The position numbers and the translations under genes are program-made. A DNA stretch of 64,000 nt, from assembly GCA_021203365.1 (NCBI GenBank), contig JAJQBI010000058.1, forward strand, positions 21,083 through 85,082. Reading direction: 5' to 3'. Every line of letters starts with the position of its first letter. Positions within the stretch are counted from its first letter, which is position 1. This DNA comes from Clostridiales bacterium. Lineage in GTDB: Bacteria > Bacillota > Clostridia > Lachnospirales > Lachnospiraceae. The notes under the pieces are model-generated. The model saw only the letters and a program-made list of their open reading frames with translations. It was not told the DNA's origin and did no database searches. Below, one piece after another: positions 25,335-33,904 of the stretch.

Positions 25335-26408
25335 ATGAAGTTTCAGGAAGACGAAATGAAAGTAATAGGGGAGTATTCTCCGGAACTGATGGTGGCAAAA
25401 ACGATACCAAGATACAATACGCCTCTCACTGCAAAAGAGAATTATTACCGCATGTTTGATCCGGAGAAGCCCTGCGAATGGATTCCCGCCCATTGTGACT
25501 GTATTAACTTTAATCCCATGATCATACCTGACTGCAAGGCCAGAGGAATGGTAAACGAAGTAAATATGCTGGAAAAAGGCCAGGAGGGCGGCAAGGATAT
25601 GTTTGGCCTGGACTGGGTGTATGAGGAAAATGTAGGCGGCTCTATGGTAAAAGCGGGCCAGTATCTGTTTGATGATGCAAACGACTGGAAAGAAAAGGTC
25701 GTGTTCCCGGATCTGGAACAGTGGGATTGGCAGGGATGTGCTGACCGGAACAGAGGCATTTATTTTGATACAGATCGGGTAACGGAATATGTGCAGTTTA
25801 CCGGAATGTTTGAGCGCCTGATCTCCTTCATGACCATGGAGAATGCTTTAATTGCTCTGATGGATGAAGATCAGCAGGATGCGGTAAAAGATTTATTCAG
25901 CCATCTGTGTGATTTTTACGATGACCTGATTGATCATCTCCATCGTTATTTTCATATTGATATGTTCCAGTTCCATGATGACTGGGGTTCCCAGAGAGGG
26001 CCACTGATCAATCCGGATACGATCAGAGAAATGATTGCTCCCTACTTAAAAAGAATCGTAGACAGCTGCCATAAGCGGAATATTATTTTTGATTTCCATT
26101 GCTGCGGCAAAAATGAAGCACTGGTACCGATCATGATCGAATGTGGAATGGATCAATGGGGCGGACAGGCGATTAATGATTTTGATTATATCTATAACAA
26201 TTATGGCGATCAGATCGTAATTGGCATTACCCCTTATGACTGCCGCACAGAACGGGATCCGGAGAAAGCCTCGCAGCTGGCGCAGAAATTTGTAGATGAT
26301 TACTGCCCGGGATTCCAGAAAAAGCCTTTCTTTGCTGTTATGAGAAGAGCTATCCCCGAATACAGGGAAGCTTTGTATAGAGACAGCAGAATTGCATTGG
26401 GAAAATAG
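25335..26408 (+). CDS. UroD-superfamily (MtaA/CmuA-like) protein 2
   Basis: 357 residues, co-linear with UroD-like 1: EMKVIGEYSPEL at the start, FTGMFERLISFM, MDEDQQDAVKDLF, FQFHDDWGSQRGPL, and the metal-type motif FHCCGKNEALVPIM with H255 and C257. As in copy 1, the late cysteine expected of a full zinc triad is not visible. AAGGAG is 13 bases before the ATG. It ends the second GRE half-module, closed by a strong terminator. Shared landmarks and matched position argue for duplication of a GRE plus UroD-like pair. Its role relative to the GRE (methyl transfer, decarboxylation, product handling) is not established. Confidence 0.82.
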   Translation: MKFQEDEMKVIGEYSPELMVAKTIPRYNTPLTAKENYYRMFDPEKPCEWIPAHCDCINFNPMIIPDCKARGMVNEVNMLEKGQEGGKDMFGLDWVYEENVGGSMVKAGQYLFDDANDWKEKVVFPDLEQWDWQGCADRNRGIYFDTDRVTEYVQFTGMFERLISFMTMENALIALMDEDQQDAVKDLFSHLCDFYDDLIDHLHRYFHIDMFQFHDDWGSQRGPLINPDTIREMIAPYLKRIVDSCHKRNIIFDFHCCGKNEALVPIMIECGMDQWGGQAINDFDYIYNNYGDQIVIGITPYDCRTERDPEKASQLAQKFVDDYCPGFQKKPFFAVMRRAIPEYREALYRDSRIALGK

Positions 26409-26437
26409 GAAGAAGATAAAGACTTTTTACACCAAAG

Positions 26438-26486
26438 AAAAAGCTTTTTCACCCCTGTAAATAAATGGGGGTGAAAAAGCTTTTTT
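26438..26486 (+). terminator. Strong terminator closing the GRE block
   Basis: AAAAAGCTTTTTCACCCC (26438-26455) pairs exactly with GGGGTGAAAAAGCTTTTT (26468-26485), an 18-pair stem flanked by A and T runs, so it can work in both directions. Confidence 0.92.
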
Positions 26487-26629
26487 CCTGTGTTACAGTA
26501 AAAATATCCCCCTGCTGTGCAGGGGAGAGAAAATCTTCAGATGCAGGAGAGAAGAAAGTGGTATTTCCGACCTGTGCGATAAGAAAAACAGGCGGAAAGG
26601 CCGGGTTGTTTCAATAATATTATACTGCA

Positions 26630-28285
26630 TTATTCTCCGGCGATTTGTTCCAGAATCTGCCGGATGTTTTTCTTTCCGAAGCTCACCTTTGTATCGTTGA
26701 GGATCATACAGGGAACGCTCATCACCTGGTATTTGTCCTTCAGCTCCGAAAAGTGATTCAGATCATAGACTTCCGCGGACGCCCGGGGATTCAGGGCGGC
26801 AATGTGCTGGGCGGCGGTGACCAGCTCCGGACACAGGGTGCAGGAGAGGGAAACCAGAATTTTTATTTTTACCGGAGAGGAAATTTCCATGATGCGTTTT
26901 CGGGTTTCCGCATCCAGAGACTGGCCGGGACCGGAGGCATTGTAAAGGCCCAGAACAAAGGCTGTGAATTCATGTCCGCCGGGCACTCCGTGAAAGGCCA
27001 GGCCGGTGTCGGTTCCGTCTGCACGGGAGATTCTCACACAGGGCCGTTCACTCTCCTCTTTTGCCGCGAAGGTCTTCACAGTAAGCCGGTCTGTCCGGGC
27101 GGCGAGAGCTTCCATATATTTCACAAGCTCCGCGGAAACCGGCCGGGTGTCCGGATACAGCTGAAGAATCAGGGGACTCTCCATTTTTTCAAATACGGTA
27201 TTTAGCTGGGACTGTATTTCCGGGGAAAACAGGTCGTCTTCTTCGGTCTTTTTTTCATTGTTTTCCAGCGGGATGGTACTTCCGGAAGGCTTTTGGGAAG
27301 AAAGAACCGAAGCTGGCCGAAGGCCGGTTTTTCTCTGCATTTTGGCCGCGTAACGCTCCAGCTCGGTGGCGGCCAGAGCGCCGTCGCCCACCGCGGTCAC
27401 GACCTGGCGCAGGGGTTTGACGCAGATATCCCCGGCGGCGTACACCCCTTCTATACTGGTCTGCTGACTTCGGTCCGTGATCACATAGCCCTGATCATTC
27501 AGTGAGATCAGTCCCTTTGCCAGATGGGTGGCTGGCTCGTATCCGGCGAATACAAATACCCCCAGGCGGCCGCCGTCCGATGCCTGGAATTCTGTGATTT
27601 CTCCGGTGAGGGAATTTTTACAGCGCAGCTTTTTTACAGCCTGGTCTCCCTCCACGGAAAGGATTTCAGTGTGAGTCAGAACCGTGATTTTTTCATTGCG
27701 AAAAACGGGCTCGGCCACAGATTTTGCGCAGGTGAAGTCCTCTTCCCGGACCAGAATAGTCACATGGCTGGCATAGCGGGTAAGAAAAATACTTTCCTCC
27801 GCCGCGGCAAAGCCTCCGCCCACCACAAAGACCTCCCGGCCGGCAAAAAACTCTCCGTCACAGGTGGCGCAGTAAGCTACACCCCGGCCTCGGAAGGCTT
27901 CCTCTCCCTGAAAACCGATTTTGCGGGGATGGGCTCCGGCGGCCAGCAGGATTCCGAAGCAGCACAGAGGTCCCCGGCTGGTCTGCACGGTTTTGATATC
28001 TCCTTCTGTTTCCAGATTTTCGGCCCTGGCCAGAAGGAATTCCGCGCCGAAGCGCTCTGCCTGTTTTCGCATGGTGTCGGTGAGTTCCCGGCCGCTGGTC
28101 CGGGCGATGCCGGGGTAATTGACTACCTCTGCGGTGATGGTGACCTGGCCGCCGAAGTTCTCGGCCTCCACAACGATTACGCGGTACCGGGCCCTTGCCA
28201 GATACAGGGCGGCGGTCAGTCCCGCAGGACCTCCTCCGATGATCACGGCGTCGTATAAATTCTCGTTTTCTTTTTTTCGCTCCAT
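26630..28285 (-). CDS. AhpF-like thioredoxin reductase homologue with C-terminal thioredoxin fold
   Basis: 551 residues. Residues 1-310 form a thioredoxin reductase: FAD-binding GGGPAGLTAAL, the redox pair CATC (C139, C142), NAD(P)H-binding VVGGGFAAAEE and GVYAAGDIC. After a linker, the C-terminal part is a two-Trx-fold unit like the N-terminus of AhpF, with its own redox pair CTLC (C482, C485). The domain order is therefore reversed compared with classical AhpF. Such proteins (TIGR03143 type) are found beside AhpC where AhpF is lacking. It would pass electrons from NAD(P)H to AhpC. The gene follows ahpC by one base, so the two form an operon. Confidence 0.92.
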   Translation of the reverse strand: MERKKENENLYDAVIIGGGPAGLTAALYLARARYRVIVVEAENFGGQVTITAEVVNYPGIARTSGRELTDTMRKQAERFGAEFLLARAENLETEGDIKTVQTSRGPLCCFGILLAAGAHPRKIGFQGEEAFRGRGVAYCATCDGEFFAGREVFVVGGGFAAAEESIFLTRYASHVTILVREEDFTCAKSVAEPVFRNEKITVLTHTEILSVEGDQAVKKLRCKNSLTGEITEFQASDGGRLGVFVFAGYEPATHLAKGLISLNDQGYVITDRSQQTSIEGVYAAGDICVKPLRQVVTAVGDGALAATELERYAAKMQRKTGLRPASVLSSQKPSGSTIPLENNEKKTEEDDLFSPEIQSQLNTVFEKMESPLILQLYPDTRPVSAELVKYMEALAARTDRLTVKTFAAKEESERPCVRISRADGTDTGLAFHGVPGGHEFTAFVLGLYNASGPGQSLDAETRKRIMEISSPVKIKILVSLSCTLCPELVTAAQHIAALNPRASAEVYDLNHFSELKDKYQVMSVPCMILNDTKVSFGKKNIRQILEQIAGE

Positions 28286-28286
28286 G

Positions 28287-28850
28287 TCAAAGCCGTCCTA
28301 CAAGATCCAGGCTGGGCTTCAGGGTTTCAGCTCCGGGCTGCCATCTGGCCGGACATACCTCATCGCCATGGGCGGCGACAAACTGGCTGGCCTGCACCCG
28401 GCGAAACAGTTCATCCGCATTGCGGCCCACGTTTCCGGCGGTTACTTCATAAGCGACAATTTTTCCCTCGGGATTGACAATAAAGCTGCCCCGCTCAGCG
28501 ACGCCCTCCGCTTTGATATAGACCTTAAAATCCTCTGTCAGGACGTGGGTGGGATCCGCCAGCATGGGGTACCGGATTTTCCGGATTCGCTCCGAGGCGT
28601 CGTGCCAGGCTTTGTGCACATAGTGAGTGTCACAGGATACGGAATAAATTTCGCAGCCCGCGGCCTTAAATTCCTCGTATTTGTCTGCCAGGTCTTCCAG
28701 CTCTGTGGGGCATATAAAGGTGAAGTCCGCCGGGTAAAAGAAAAATACGCTCCATTTTCCCAGAATATCTGCCTTTGTCATGGTTTGAAATTCGTGGTTC
28801 ACATAGGCCTGTACGGAAAAATCATGAATTTCCCTGTTGATCATTGACAT
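28287..28850 (-). CDS. ahpC: Alkyl hydroperoxide reductase subunit C (2-Cys peroxiredoxin)
   Basis: 187 residues, the standard AhpC length. The peroxidatic cysteine is in DFTFICPTE and the resolving cysteine in GDEVCPARW near the C-terminus. The start at 28850 has GGAGG directly upstream; an upstream in-frame extension to 28988 has no ribosome site and unrelated composition. It reduces H2O2 and organic hydroperoxides in the cytoplasm, recharged by the adjacent AhpF-like protein. I did not find a convincing PerR box upstream. Confidence 0.95.
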   Translation of the reverse strand: MSMINREIHDFSVQAYVNHEFQTMTKADILGKWSVFFFYPADFTFICPTELEDLADKYEEFKAAGCEIYSVSCDTHYVHKAWHDASERIRKIRYPMLADPTHVLTEDFKVYIKAEGVAERGSFIVNPEGKIVAYEVTAGNVGRNADELFRRVQASQFVAAHGDEVCPARWQPGAETLKPSLDLVGRL

Positions 28851-29016
28851 AATGTATCCTCCTTGTTCAGATAATGGCCGCCTGTGTGGAAAATTCTGCG
28901 GCAGTGCGCGGGAATTTCCACACAGACAAATGGGTTGTTCCGGATTAGTATTTGTATCTGGATGAAATATAATCCGACAGGCGGCCAATTTTTTTCTGGA
29001 ATAAAAATCCAGGGCG

Positions 29017-29025
29017 TGTTATACT
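29017..29025 (+). promoter_or_regulatory. Extended -10 promoter element TGTTATACT
   Basis: A TGnTATACT element in the plus direction, about 98 bases before the serine dehydratase remnant. The surrounding sequence resembles the promoter before the rhamnose ABC operon (48501) and the one before the AraC gene (32592). No good -35 is visible. Confidence 0.45.
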
Positions 29026-29122
29026 GTGTTACAGAATTCAGTCAATGAAAACCGAGGAAGTGGATATCTGCAAGGGGGCCTGTGAAACAGGGCTCTTTCT
29101 TTGTGTAAGGAGAGGTGATTCC

Positions 29123-29245
29123 ATGAATACATTTGAGATCTTAGGCCCGGTGATGGTGGGACCGTCCAGCGGCCTTGCCGCCAGCCCCGCCGGGAAGGAA
29201 ATCTCCCGGCGGATGCGGCAGACGCAGCTTCCGGGCTGCGATTGA
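29123..29245 (+). pseudogene. sdaAB: 5' remnant of L-serine dehydratase beta subunit gene
   Basis: A 40-codon frame starting MNTFEILGPVMVGPSS, which matches the start of iron-sulphur L-serine dehydratase beta subunits up to the GPSS of the conserved GPSSSHTAG motif. It then runs into unrelated sequence and a stop. AGGAG and a promoter-like element upstream are preserved. The rest of the beta gene and the alpha gene are absent, so this looks like a deletion remnant. A hairpin-like stretch with GGGCTCTTTCTTT at 29081-29105 sits in the leader. A new small peptide gene is possible but unlikely. The remaining parts of the 28851-29304 gap hold no other gene that I can see. Confidence 0.7.
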
Positions 29246-29304
29246 ATATCCCCTTTATGATTCAGTGTCTGTACGGGATTATTTGTGAAAGTTCATTTTA
29301 AGTT

Positions 29305-32300
29305 TCAGCTGAGAACTATGTTTTCGTAGGCGGTCAGCCATGCATCGCCCACCATACCGTAATCTGCGGCTTCATAATTTGCATAAACACTCTGAACCAT
29401 CTCCAAATCGGAATATCCCGTAATCAGAATACGGTTTAGCAAGGTGCTGGTAACTCTCACGCAGATTGTATTTTCGCCGGGTTGTACATAATCGGAGAGG
29501 TCTGCCTCAATGCGGTCCATATTTACCGGTACCTGAACATCATTTACAAAAACAGCCACGGTTCCGCCGCAGATACTTTCCGCGTTGAACAGAAGTCCAT
29601 AGTGATCATCCCAGTCCTCCGGAAGTGTGAATGTGGTTGTATAGGTTCCCACACCGGAGACCTCGCTTCCAATGCTTTCAATGTCCTTCCAGGGGATGAG
29701 TTCATCCAGAATGCCCGCTGATAATTCCACATGCTCTGTCAATACGGTTGCCTCTTTGATTTCTTCACCATTGACCGCTGTTTCTGAGCGTATATCTGTT
29801 TCGCCGGGCTCATACGAGTCGACAACCAGGTCCCACTGTCCAAGGGAAATCTCGCCGGGTACGGTTCCTGTCACAGAGATTTCGGTGCCGTCGCTGAGCG
29901 TAATCGCCGCGGCCGATCCATTTTCAACCGCTGCGTAAATACTTCCGTTTTCACTATAGGTTTTTATTGTATTTTCGGCATCTGTGACACTTATTTCCTC
30001 TGAATCAGACTGCCTGAGAATCAATATCATGGTTTCACCGGGCGCCAGATCAACATTTAAAACAGTGCGGCCATCCTCCACGCTGTAGGCTGCGCTTTTG
30101 GTGACCTCGCCGCTCCAGGTATCCAGCACATAAGGCTCATATTCCCCTTCCAGGGAAATCTGACCGGAGTAGTTTTCTTCGTCCTCATACATATAATTGT
30201 AAAGGTACAGATAAGTGACGTCATCAGACTTTCTCATGGCGGAGAGAAGATTTGTATTTTCTTCCACATACTGGGCCCGTGGATAAACGCCCATTTCCTG
30301 CAAAGCCTCCATGGCATCCGCTTCACTGTCCACAGTCTGGACGTTTTCCAGCTCTTTCATTTCCGCTACAACAGCGGCAAGGGCCTCATCCAGTCCATCG
30401 TTGCTTCCGGTGGTGCTGCCTGCGGCAGCATTTACTTTTTCTGTGCCGGAGTTGTTTATGGTTTCGGTGGTGTTATTGACAAAAAGAATCGGCATTCCAT
30501 CCTGGGCCCATTCAAGCATGCGCACAGCAGCGTCATAGGGAAGCTCCTCTTCCATGACAATCAGCGCTTTATATGCCACGCCATCCGCATTTAGAAGCCC
30601 GTTTTCCGCGGTAACCGTTTCGTCCTCAAGAAGGTATGGGGAGAAATAGTCGTATGTGTAGCCATTGTTCTGAAGTTCCATATCCTGCCAGTAATAGGCG
30701 GTGTTGGTATGGAGTGCGTTATTATAGATGTCACTGGCCAGGTCCGCGTTTCCGTTATTAAATCCGTAGTCTGTCCGCAGGATGGCGATGTCCATCTGAG
30801 ATACGCCCTGTTCAAGCGCTTCCTGGATACGGCTGAGATGAAGGTTCAGCTCGCTGTAATCAACAGAGGCAGGCTGCCGTTCACTGAAACGGTCTGAAAA
30901 CATATCGTCCATGCCCTCATAGCCTGGCCATTCCACTCCTTCTTCAGGGCCATAGGCAGATGAATATCCGTGTACAATGACCTTCTGGATGCCGGCTGCG
31001 TACTGGGTATAGAATATCTGGCGGTAGTAATTATTATCCGACTTGTAATTCAGGAATTTAGAAGCGCCGGTTTCGCTGGAATAACGGATGTTGTAAAGAT
31101 GCGCCGCGCCGCTTAAACCGCGGTAGCTGTCCAGTTCCGCGCCGAACTCGAAGCTTTCCGTTTCCACGTAATCCAAAGCTTCAACTGCCTCGGAGATTTC
31201 AAAATTCCGTCCGTAGGAAGGCTCTGCCCGGAGATACATATTTTTTTCATGCAGCCAGTCGGCCAGGACTTCCAGACAATTTTCGGTATAAAGCTCTGTC
31301 AGTGTCTGATAATAATCGCTGCGCAGATTATCCGCGAATTCCTGGTCTTCCTCACTGGAAGGTTCATAGGTATAAGCAAAGTCGTTTCCCCATGTACCGT
31401 TATGGTAAGTGATTCCGGACCATCCGCCAAGATCCTCAGCGTATACAATCAGATATGGGAGAAGACTGCTCATATCGTAGCCGCGCCGTGTCTCAAACTG
31501 TTCCAGCATATCGCTGCACCAGAGATTTCCGGTGGTGTTTTCACCCTGAGGATTCAGTTCAAGAGAATCCATGTACAGGTCACATTCTTCCATCTGATCA
31601 ATCAGCGCCTGCACGTCCTCTGTCAGTACATTTTCATCCCAGTAGCTGATCAGCGCTTCGGCGCCATCTGCAGAGAGATAATTAATTGTATAGCTGTCTC
31701 CAACAGAGGGTTCGTAGGATTCGCTGGTGCCATACTGATAAAAGGCAAACAAATCGTAGTCGCCACTGTCTTCCGCTGTGAAATCAATGGTATATGTTCC
31801 ATCTGTCTCTGTCACGTACTCGGTTACATCCTTCATGGAAGACATTTCCAGCTTTACTGTGCTGTCCTCACGGCTGGTAACCCTGGCTGCGACTACGCCA
31901 ACCAGTGTCTGTTCTGTGGATGCGCCCGGCAGGATACATGTGGCAAGCTCACCCTGGTAGGATGTATTTCCGCCCTCTTCGGAGCCTTCCAGTGACAGAA
32001 CTGTGTATCCAAGCTCCTGGGAAGCGGATTCCTCATCCGGAGTGATGGTAGTTACGTTGGCTGTTGCCCAGTGGGCGCCAGAGGTCATACTCACACTCAT
32101 GCCAAGCTTCTGGCATTCTTCAATAATCAGTTGTGAATCATGAATCCATGCTTCGGATCCCCAGCCCCAGACGTCATTGTCCACACCGACGTCACTTTCA
32201 TCCAGAGCTACAAATTCAATGCCGCCATATCCGGCGTCATAGAGCTCCTGGATAGATTCAATCAGTGTTTCATCTGTGTGGGTGCCCTCTGCCAGCCACA

Positions 32301-32469
32301 TACGTGCATATGGTTTGTACTCCATATCTGGTTCTGCAAACATCTGCTCCATCTGAGAGGCAAAATCATCTGTGGCTTCCTGTGCGGAGACCGTGGAAGC
32401 CGTCAGGCCGGACAGAAGAAGGGCGCCGGACAATATGGCTGCGGAAAATCTGCGATACAGTTTCTTCAT
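29305..32469 (-). CDS. Secreted alpha-L-rhamnosidase, GH106 family
   Basis: 1054 residues from the ATG at 32469, which has AGGAGG upstream; a 64-residue upstream extension is non-coding in character. A signal peptide (basic MKKLYRRF, hydrophobic core, cleavage near VSA-QEA) without a lipobox indicates release to the outside; no LPxTG or S-layer anchor is seen. GGIEFVALDESD and SMTSGAHWA near residues 80-140 are GH106 landmarks, with a beta-sandwich-like C-terminal half. It would remove terminal alpha-L-rhamnose from plant glycosides or pectic side chains. The divergent AraC gene and the rhamnose uptake cluster 10 kb away support this. Catalytic acids were not assigned by eye. Confidence 0.85.
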   Translation of the reverse strand: MKKLYRRFSAAILSGALLLSGLTASTVSAQEATDDFASQMEQMFAEPDMEYKPYARMWLAEGTHTDETLIESIQELYDAGYGGIEFVALDESDVGVDNDVWGWGSEAWIHDSQLIIEECQKLGMSVSMTSGAHWATANVTTITPDEESASQELGYTVLSLEGSEEGGNTSYQGELATCILPGASTEQTLVGVVAARVTSREDSTVKLEMSSMKDVTEYVTETDGTYTIDFTAEDSGDYDLFAFYQYGTSESYEPSVGDSYTINYLSADGAEALISYWDENVLTEDVQALIDQMEECDLYMDSLELNPQGENTTGNLWCSDMLEQFETRRGYDMSSLLPYLIVYAEDLGGWSGITYHNGTWGNDFAYTYEPSSEEDQEFADNLRSDYYQTLTELYTENCLEVLADWLHEKNMYLRAEPSYGRNFEISEAVEALDYVETESFEFGAELDSYRGLSGAAHLYNIRYSSETGASKFLNYKSDNNYYRQIFYTQYAAGIQKVIVHGYSSAYGPEEGVEWPGYEGMDDMFSDRFSERQPASVDYSELNLHLSRIQEALEQGVSQMDIAILRTDYGFNNGNADLASDIYNNALHTNTAYYWQDMELQNNGYTYDYFSPYLLEDETVTAENGLLNADGVAYKALIVMEEELPYDAAVRMLEWAQDGMPILFVNNTTETINNSGTEKVNAAAGSTTGSNDGLDEALAAVVAEMKELENVQTVDSEADAMEALQEMGVYPRAQYVEENTNLLSAMRKSDDVTYLYLYNYMYEDEENYSGQISLEGEYEPYVLDTWSGEVTKSAAYSVEDGRTVLNVDLAPGETMILILRQSDSEEISVTDAENTIKTYSENGSIYAAVENGSAAAITLSDGTEISVTGTVPGEISLGQWDLVVDSYEPGETDIRSETAVNGEEIKEATVLTEHVELSAGILDELIPWKDIESIGSEVSGVGTYTTTFTLPEDWDDHYGLLFNAESICGGTVAVFVNDVQVPVNMDRIEADLSDYVQPGENTICVRVTSTLLNRILITGYSDLEMVQSVYANYEAADYGMVGDAWLTAYENIVLS

Positions 32470-32591
32470 ATACAGTTCCTCCTTTAAATTTTTGATGAAG
32501 AAAGCATAACAAAAAACAGAGGAAAAGAATTGTAATGAAATGGCGTTTTTTACAAATGGTTTTGTAAAAATGTGACTTTTTCGTGAAAAAA

Positions 32592-32600
32592 TGTTATACT
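32592..32600 (+). promoter_or_regulatory. Extended -10 promoter element TGTTATACT before the AraC gene
   Basis: A TGnTATACT element 101 bases upstream of the AraC-type start, in the 231-base gap divergent from the rhamnosidase gene. The -35 region is poor, as expected for an extended -10 promoter or an activator-dependent one. Confidence 0.45.
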
Positions 32601-32700
32601 GTAAAGGACGTTTGTGGGGATTCATTCGGCATATAGTGAGATTGAAGAAAAATGAGTTCACAGGTCAGACTTTTTAGACGGATAAAAACAGAGGATGGTT

Positions 32701-33776
32701 ATGGAAGAAAATCTGAATATTACTGCTGCTGAATCAACGGAAAAACGGCTGTTAACGCTGAATTCCTTTGAACTGAAGCTCCGAAAAATTTATCTGGAGA
32801 ATGGTTTTGAAATCCACACAGAGGAAGACATTGAGGAATATTATTCTGCCTGTAAGCCTTATATTCCTGAGCGTAATTCCAAAATTGTCCGTTCCTACAG
32901 TTCGGATCAGAAGCTTGTCCGGCTGTCTCTGACGGATGAGGATCACCGCAGGCATATTTCAGTGGCGCCCCATACCCGGTACTTCCCGATCCAGCTTCAT
33001 GTGCATGATTACATTGAGCTGCTCTATATCGCCGGAGGACAATGTGAGCATATTTGCAAGGGAATACATTACACTTTGTCTGAAGGTGATTTTTGTTTTT
33101 TTGAATACGGCGCTCCGCATACGATTCTTGGAAATTCCGATGACTTGATTGCCCTGAATATTATGCTGGATCTTGAACCCTTTGAAGAAATATTTTTTTC
33201 ACTGCTTCACTCAGATTCTATTATAACCAATTTTTTCAGATGTATCCTGTTTGATGTATCTCCGGCGCCAATGTTTATATTCCAGACAGGACGGGACCTG
33301 CATGTGAAGAGCCAGGTATATCAGATGTATGAGGAATGTGTTCATCCGGATGATTACAGTTTCTATCAGCTGTCCAGCATATTAAACCAGATTTTTATCC
33401 GGCTTCTCCGTGTACACAAGGACAACCTGTGTACCTTTTCGGAGGAAGGAAGAAATCCGCAGATTCTGACAATTCTGGATTATATATGTGCGCACTACAA
33501 AACGGTTACACTGCAGGAAGTCAGCGAAAAATTTCATTATTCGACGTCGTATATGAGCAAAATTATAAAAAAGAATTTCAATATGACATTTAAAGAGCTT
33601 GTACACAGGGAGAGAATGCAGACCGCGGCCAGGCTTCTTGTAAATTCCAGCCTGTCCATCACTGAAATTGCACAGGAAACCGGTTTTTTGATATCAGTCA
33701 TTTCAGCCGCAGTTTTCATCAATGCTACCATATGGCACCCGGGCAATACAGAAAAAAGGCTTTAATGGCGGACTGA
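32701..33776 (+). pseudogene. AraC-family regulator with frameshift in the DNA-binding domain
   Basis: An N-terminal cupin-like sensor (QLHVHDYIELLYIAGGQCEH, EGDFCFFEYGAPH) is followed by an AraC helix-turn-helix beginning YICAHYKTVTLQEVSEKFHYS. At the T tract 33684-33689 the frame breaks: the current frame gives an unrelated tail and stops at 33765. The +1 frame continues the family sequence DISHFSRSFHQCYHMAPGQYRKK and stops at 33776. One extra T would restore a full-length protein. The start at 32701 is chosen because GAGG lies just upstream. It is divergent from the GH106 gene, which it probably controls in response to rhamnose or a rhamnoside. It may be a true pseudogene, a phase-variable tract or a sequencing error. 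Confidence 0.85.
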
Positions 33777-33904
33777 TCTTTGATTTCATGTCCGGAGATA
33801 TTCATGAAATGATGGAGAAATCAGGTTTCCGGTCCTGAATTTACATTGAATATCCTGGGAAGCTGTGTTATAGTGAATCGAATAATTTCCTGGGAGATGG
33901 TTAT

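Noticed and set aside
8891..26408. A bacterial microcompartment around the GREs
   Set aside because: No shell (BMC-domain) genes, no aldehyde dehydrogenase and no N-terminal targeting extensions on the GREs.
18840..26408. UroD-like genes as haem-pathway hemE
   Set aside because: The HSCG/HCCG metal motif, duplication, and GRE context do not fit; no other haem genes are nearby.
27524..28847. Plus-strand open frames opposite the AhpF-like and ahpC genes
   Set aside because: No recognisable domains or ribosome sites; the minus-strand genes are certain.
29305..32661. Longer start for the GH106 gene at 32661
   Set aside because: The extra 64 residues have no ribosome site and precede a perfect signal peptide that begins at 32469 behind AGGAGG.
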